A stretch of DNA of 64,000 bases from Flavobacteriales bacterium UBA3477 (GTDB lineage Bacteria > Bacteroidota > Bacteroidia > Flavobacteriales > Schleiferiaceae), in contig DFQY01000029.1 in assembly GCA_002378005.1 (NCBI GenBank), positions 55,909-119,908 on the forward strand. Reading direction: 5' to 3'. Position numbers and translations under genes: made by a program. The notes below the pieces were generated by a model. It did not search any database. It was not told where the DNA came from and was given only the letters and a program-made list of their open reading frames with translations. Every line of letters starts with the position of its first letter. The stretch's first letter is position 1. Shown piece by piece: positions 61,193-64,000 of the stretch.

Positions 61193-62137
61193 CTATTTTT
61201 TCTTAAGGCCTATCTCTACCAAGCGCTCGTCCAAATATTCCCCAGCGGTGATGTCGTCAAAGGCTTTTGGACGGGCATCGCTGATGCACTGTGCCAAGGC
61301 GTTCAATGGCATCTTACCCACCGGGTGTAGGAAGAATGGAATGCTAAAACGCGGAGATTCCCATTGTTCTTTCGGAGGATTCACCACACGGTGAGTGGTT
61401 GATTTTAAGCAGCCGTTTGTCAACCGTTGAAGCATATCGCCCACGTTCACGACAAGTGCGCCTGGAATAGCAGTAATGCCTACCCATTGGCCTTGTTTAT
61501 TCAATACCTCGAGGCCTTCCGCGCTCGCACCCATCAACAGGGTGATTAGGTTAATGTCTTCGTGTTGCCCCGCACGCACACTATCTCCTGGATCCTCGGT
61601 AATAGGCGGGTAGTGGATGGCGCGCAAGATGCTATTTCCTCCTTTTACCCAAGGTTGAAAATAATCTGGGTCCAGTTCTAAATACGTGGCAATGGCACTC
61701 AACATATCTAGTCCTACACCCTCTAACTGCTGGTAGGCATGTACACAGGTCGGTGCAAAATCTGGGCGCTCGTCGACATGTACATTGTCGTGGTATTCTG
61801 GACCATTATACGCAGGCTCTGGTTGCCCTACCTGCCAGAATTCTTTCAAATCCTTTGCGGGAATGCCCTTGGCATGCTCACGTCCGAAGCTCGTATAGCC
61901 ACGTTGCCCCGCTAGTGAAGCAATCTCGTAGTTTCTTTTAATCGTGGTGTCAAGCCCAAAGAAGGTCTCTACTTCACTGTAGAGCTTGCCTTGCATTTCG
62001 TCGGTAAAGCCGTGATTAGTAATGGTTACAAAGCCGATATCTGTATAGGCTTTGCCCAGGTCTGTAGCAAACTTTTGTTGCTGTTCTGGAGTGCCCTTGG
62101 TCCAATGGGCGAGATCTAAAGTTGGTATATAAGACAT
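61193..62137 (-). CDS. 2-oxoglutarate/iron-dependent oxygenase (isopenicillin N synthase-like)
   Basis: Non-haem iron oxygenase of 314 residues. The N-terminal DIOX_N region has IPTLDLAHW and VTITNHGFTDEMQGKLYSE. The double-stranded beta-helix core supplies the iron triad: His and Asp in AGQHEDINLITLLMG, distal His in STTHRVVNPP. The 2-oxoglutarate Arg-x-Ser is in SPRFSIPFFLHP. Relatives range from antibiotic and plant-hormone enzymes to uncharacterised bacterial proteins; the substrate is unknown. It precedes trmD by two bases. A -7 box TATTTTTG lies 25 bases upstream. Confidence 0.88.
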   Translation of the reverse strand: MSYIPTLDLAHWTKGTPEQQQKFATDLGKAYTDIGFVTITNHGFTDEMQGKLYSEVETFFGLDTTIKRNYEIASLAGQRGYTSFGREHAKGIPAKDLKEFWQVGQPEPAYNGPEYHDNVHVDERPDFAPTCVHAYQQLEGVGLDMLSAIATYLELDPDYFQPWVKGGNSILRAIHYPPITEDPGDSVRAGQHEDINLITLLMGASAEGLEVLNKQGQWVGITAIPGALVVNVGDMLQRLTNGCLKSTTHRVVNPPKEQWESPRFSIPFFLHPVGKMPLNALAQCISDARPKAFDDITAGEYLDERLVEIGLKKK

Positions 62138-62162
62138 GTCCCTGCGATTAGGTTAACAACTA

Positions 62163-62170
62163 CAAAAATA
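62163..62170 (-). promoter_or_regulatory. -7 box TATTTTTG for the oxygenase-trmD unit
   Basis: Exact TAnnTTTG on the minus strand, 25 bases before the oxygenase ATG, in the 84-base divergent gap before the E1 gene. Confidence 0.55.
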
Positions 62171-62221
62171 ACTACCTTTTGGCAGTCAATTATACGACCA
62201 GGGACCACCCGAACAGAAGTT

Positions 62222-64000
62222 ATGAACCACACCACCGAAAACGAGCGTTTACTCGACGATTTTCTACGCGCTCGGGCCATTGAAGAGAAAATGTTGATCT
62301 ACTTGCGTCAAGGCAAGATATCCAAATGGTTCAGCTCCTTTGGACAGGAAGCATTGAGCGTTGCGGCTGCGCATGCGCTGGCATCTGACGAGTACATCTG
62401 CACGATGCACCGCAACCTTGGAGTTTTTATTGCCCGCGAAGTGCCATTGTTGCGCCTTTTTGCCCAATTTCAGGGCAAGCCCGAAGGCTTCACCAAGGGA
62501 CGCGACCGCAGCTTTCATTTTGGGAGCCAAGAGCACCACATCATAGGCATGATAAGTCATCTTGGGGCCCAGTTAGGCCTGGCCTGTGGTTTGGCGTTGC
62601 GCGAAAAAATGCTCGGCACAGGAAAATGTGTGCTTGCCTTTACCGGTGACGGGTCGACTTCTCAGGGAGATTTTCACGAAGCACTAAATGTAGCGGCCGT
62701 TTGGGACCTTCCCGTGGTCTTTGTCGTGGAACGAAACTATTGGGGGCTCAGTACCCCGGAAGAACAACAATTTGTCTTTAAGTCATTTTTAGATAAGGGC
62801 CCCGCCTATGGGATGGAAGCCCGATCCTTTAACGCCAACGAATTGCAGGAGGGAGGCCGAGCATTCAGCGAGGCTGCAGCTTTTGCCCGACAAAAGCAGA
62901 AACCCATCCTTCTAGAAGCCCGGACCTTTCGAATTCGCGGCCATGAAGAGGCTAGCGGCACCAAATATTATCCAGAGGGCATGATTGATGCAGCGATGGA
63001 GGAGGAGCCGATGGCCTTGATTCAAAATAATCTGAGTGCATGGGGGTTGACCCAGGAGGAATTGGACGATAAAATGGACCGATTCAAATCTGAGGTCGAC
63101 GAAGCCTTCCATGCAGCACTGGCGCTCGACGGCCCAACGTACGATGCGCAAGAAAGTCTCAAGGACCTATACGCCCCAGGAGCAGATCCTCACTGGACGG
63201 GAGAGGGTTCCCGAGAAATGCGCATGATTGACGCCATCCACGATGCGTTGGGCGTGGCGTTGGAGGAGTGGCCTGAATTGGTCTACATGGGGCAAGATAT
63301 TGGAGCCTATGGCGGCGTTTTCAAAGCCACCGAGGGCTATACCGAGAAATTCGGTGAGGACAGAGTGCGCAATACACCGCTCTGTGAGAGTGCCATCGTA
63401 GGATCGGCGCTCGGCTATGCCATTTCTGGCGGTAAGGCCATGATGGAAATGCAGTTCTCGGATTTTGTCAGCACAGGATTCAATCAAATCGTCAATAATT
63501 TGGCAAAACTTCACTGGCGTTGGGGTCAGGCGGTGGATGTGGTTATAAGGATGCCAACAGGTGCGGGCGTGGCTGCCGGTCCGTTCCATTCGCAAAGCAC
63601 CGAGGCATGGTTCACACATACCCCTGGACTCAAGGTGGTGTATCCTGCGTTCCCAAGTGAAGCGAAAGCGTTGCTTTTGGCGAGTTTCGCGGATCCAAAC
63701 CCAGTGATGTTCTTTGAGCACAAGGCCCTATACCGCACCTTGAAAGAAGCCGTGCCTCAAGGAAAAACAAGTATGCCTATAGGAAAGGGCGCCGTGGTGG
63801 CACAAGGCGATGCCCTGAGCATCATCACCTACGGTATGGGGGTGCATTGGGCCCTAGAGGCTGTGGATGCGATGGGGCTCGAAGGCCAGGTGGAGATTTT
63901 TAACATGAGAACCTTGGTGCCGCTCGATATCGAAGGGATCAAACAAAGCGTTTACAAAACGGGTAAGGTTATAGTCCTGCAAGAGGATGTGGCCGTCGGC
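62222..64000 (+). CDS. 2-oxoacid dehydrogenase E1, fused alpha and beta subunits (branched-chain type), cut by window end
   Basis: Thiamine-diphosphate enzyme that decarboxylates 2-oxoacids, probably branched-chain ones, feeding a lipoyl E2. From ATG 62222 the frame stays open to the last base (593 codons), so the C-terminus is missing. The alpha half has SSFGQEALSVAAAHAL, CTMHRNLG and the ThDP motif GDGSTSQGDFHEALN ending VVERNYW. The beta half begins near residue 335 (REMRMIDAIHDALG) with MGQDIGAYGGVFKATEGY and MEMQFSDFVSTGFNQIVNN. Fusion of both chains is common in Bacteroidota. Branched-chain substrates are inferred from family resemblance. Confidence 0.9.
   Translation, partial: MNHTTENERLLDDFLRARAIEEKMLIYLRQGKISKWFSSFGQEALSVAAAHALASDEYICTMHRNLGVFIAREVPLLRLFAQFQGKPEGFTKGRDRSFHFGSQEHHIIGMISHLGAQLGLACGLALREKMLGTGKCVLAFTGDGSTSQGDFHEALNVAAVWDLPVVFVVERNYWGLSTPEEQQFVFKSFLDKGPAYGMEARSFNANELQEGGRAFSEAAAFARQKQKPILLEARTFRIRGHEEASGTKYYPEGMIDAAMEEEPMALIQNNLSAWGLTQEELDDKMDRFKSEVDEAFHAALALDGPTYDAQESLKDLYAPGADPHWTGEGSREMRMIDAIHDALGVALEEWPELVYMGQDIGAYGGVFKATEGYTEKFGEDRVRNTPLCESAIVGSALGYAISGGKAMMEMQFSDFVSTGFNQIVNNLAKLHWRWGQAVDVVIRMPTGAGVAAGPFHSQSTEAWFTHTPGLKVVYPAFPSEAKALLLASFADPNPVMFFEHKALYRTLKEAVPQGKTSMPIGKGAVVAQGDALSIITYGMGVHWALEAVDAMGLEGQVEIFNMRTLVPLDIEGIKQSVYKTGKVIVLQEDVAVG

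Noticed and set aside
2000..64000. tRNA or rRNA genes
   Set aside because: I looked through all gaps; none is long enough or folds into a tRNA cloverleaf, and no rRNA motif appears.

Overview
The window reads as a core-genome stretch of a Bacteroidota bacterium, most likely of Flavobacteriales type. Evidence: three secreted proteins end in a type IX secretion (T9SS) C-terminal sorting domain; many start codons are preceded by the Bacteroidota -7 box TAnnTTTG rather than by a Shine-Dalgarno sequence; there are Bacteroidota-type families (DUF5606, DUF2911, DUF4249-like, a fused alpha-beta 2-oxoacid dehydrogenase E1); and two bacillithiol-linked proteins are present. Coding density is very high and no gene-free gap exceeds about 165 bases. 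I see no rRNA, tRNA, CRISPR array, prophage, insertion sequence or integrase.

Layout. 1-2764: end of a fused isobutyryl-CoA mutase, then exonuclease III. 2768-8053 (minus): ung, rmuC, rlmB and a T9SS-sorted M1 aminopeptidase. 8125-13218 (plus): a 39-residue lipoprotein overlapping ytxJ, lipA, a secreted Asp-box propeller protein and a DinB/BstA-like protein. 13215-18525 (minus): K+ channel, miaA, lpxK, gatB, TlpA-like lipoprotein. 18573-18860 (plus): one small unknown. 18857-22736 (minus): dapD, glycosyltransferase, membrane protein, cca-like gene, pRiA4b-like protein. 22799-29085 (plus): ruvX, def, lipoprotein, DUF5606, mazG, then sixA-like, ppk1 and ppx (polyphosphate). 29242-32109 (minus): divergent peroxiredoxin, ZIP transporter, methyltransferase, TSUP permease. 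32153-36656 (plus): RlmL-like methyltransferase, unknown secreted protein, priA. 36653-38576 (minus): panB, RluA-type synthase, small barrel-like protein. 38648-49987 (plus): DUF4249-like lipoprotein, dnaK, alanine symporter and a 2102-residue FN3/MAM/PKD surface protein. 50042-55723 (minus): LolC-like permease, CBS-type enzyme, NhaC, MFS transporter, broken phnA. 55704-56966 (plus): NamZ-like. 57022-59054 (minus): TPR protein, ribH, DUF2911. 59124-60516 (plus): recF, DUF721. 60513-62137 (minus): oxygenase, trmD. 62222-end (plus): fused 2-oxoacid dehydrogenase E1, cut by the window edge.

How it works together. Most genes are housekeeping: tRNA and rRNA modification (miaA, trmD, rlmB, RluA-type, RlmL-like), DNA repair and replication (xth, ung, rmuC, recF, priA, ruvX), envelope (lpxK, glycosyltransferase, LolC-like, NamZ) and cofactors (lipA, ribH, panB). 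Genes within operons are tightly coupled (ATGA, TAATG and ATGNNTAA junctions), and four of eight convergent pairs share their stop codons.

I did not find a clearly new multi-gene system. The signals most worth following are a textbook sigma-54 -24/-12 site before dnaK, a phnA/yjdM gene disrupted by one nonsense codon, divergent genes whose start regions overlap head to head, an over-represented GGTCCAATT word, a divergent peroxiredoxin with a cut-off tail, and the phosphohistidine-phosphatase/polyphosphate-kinase operon.
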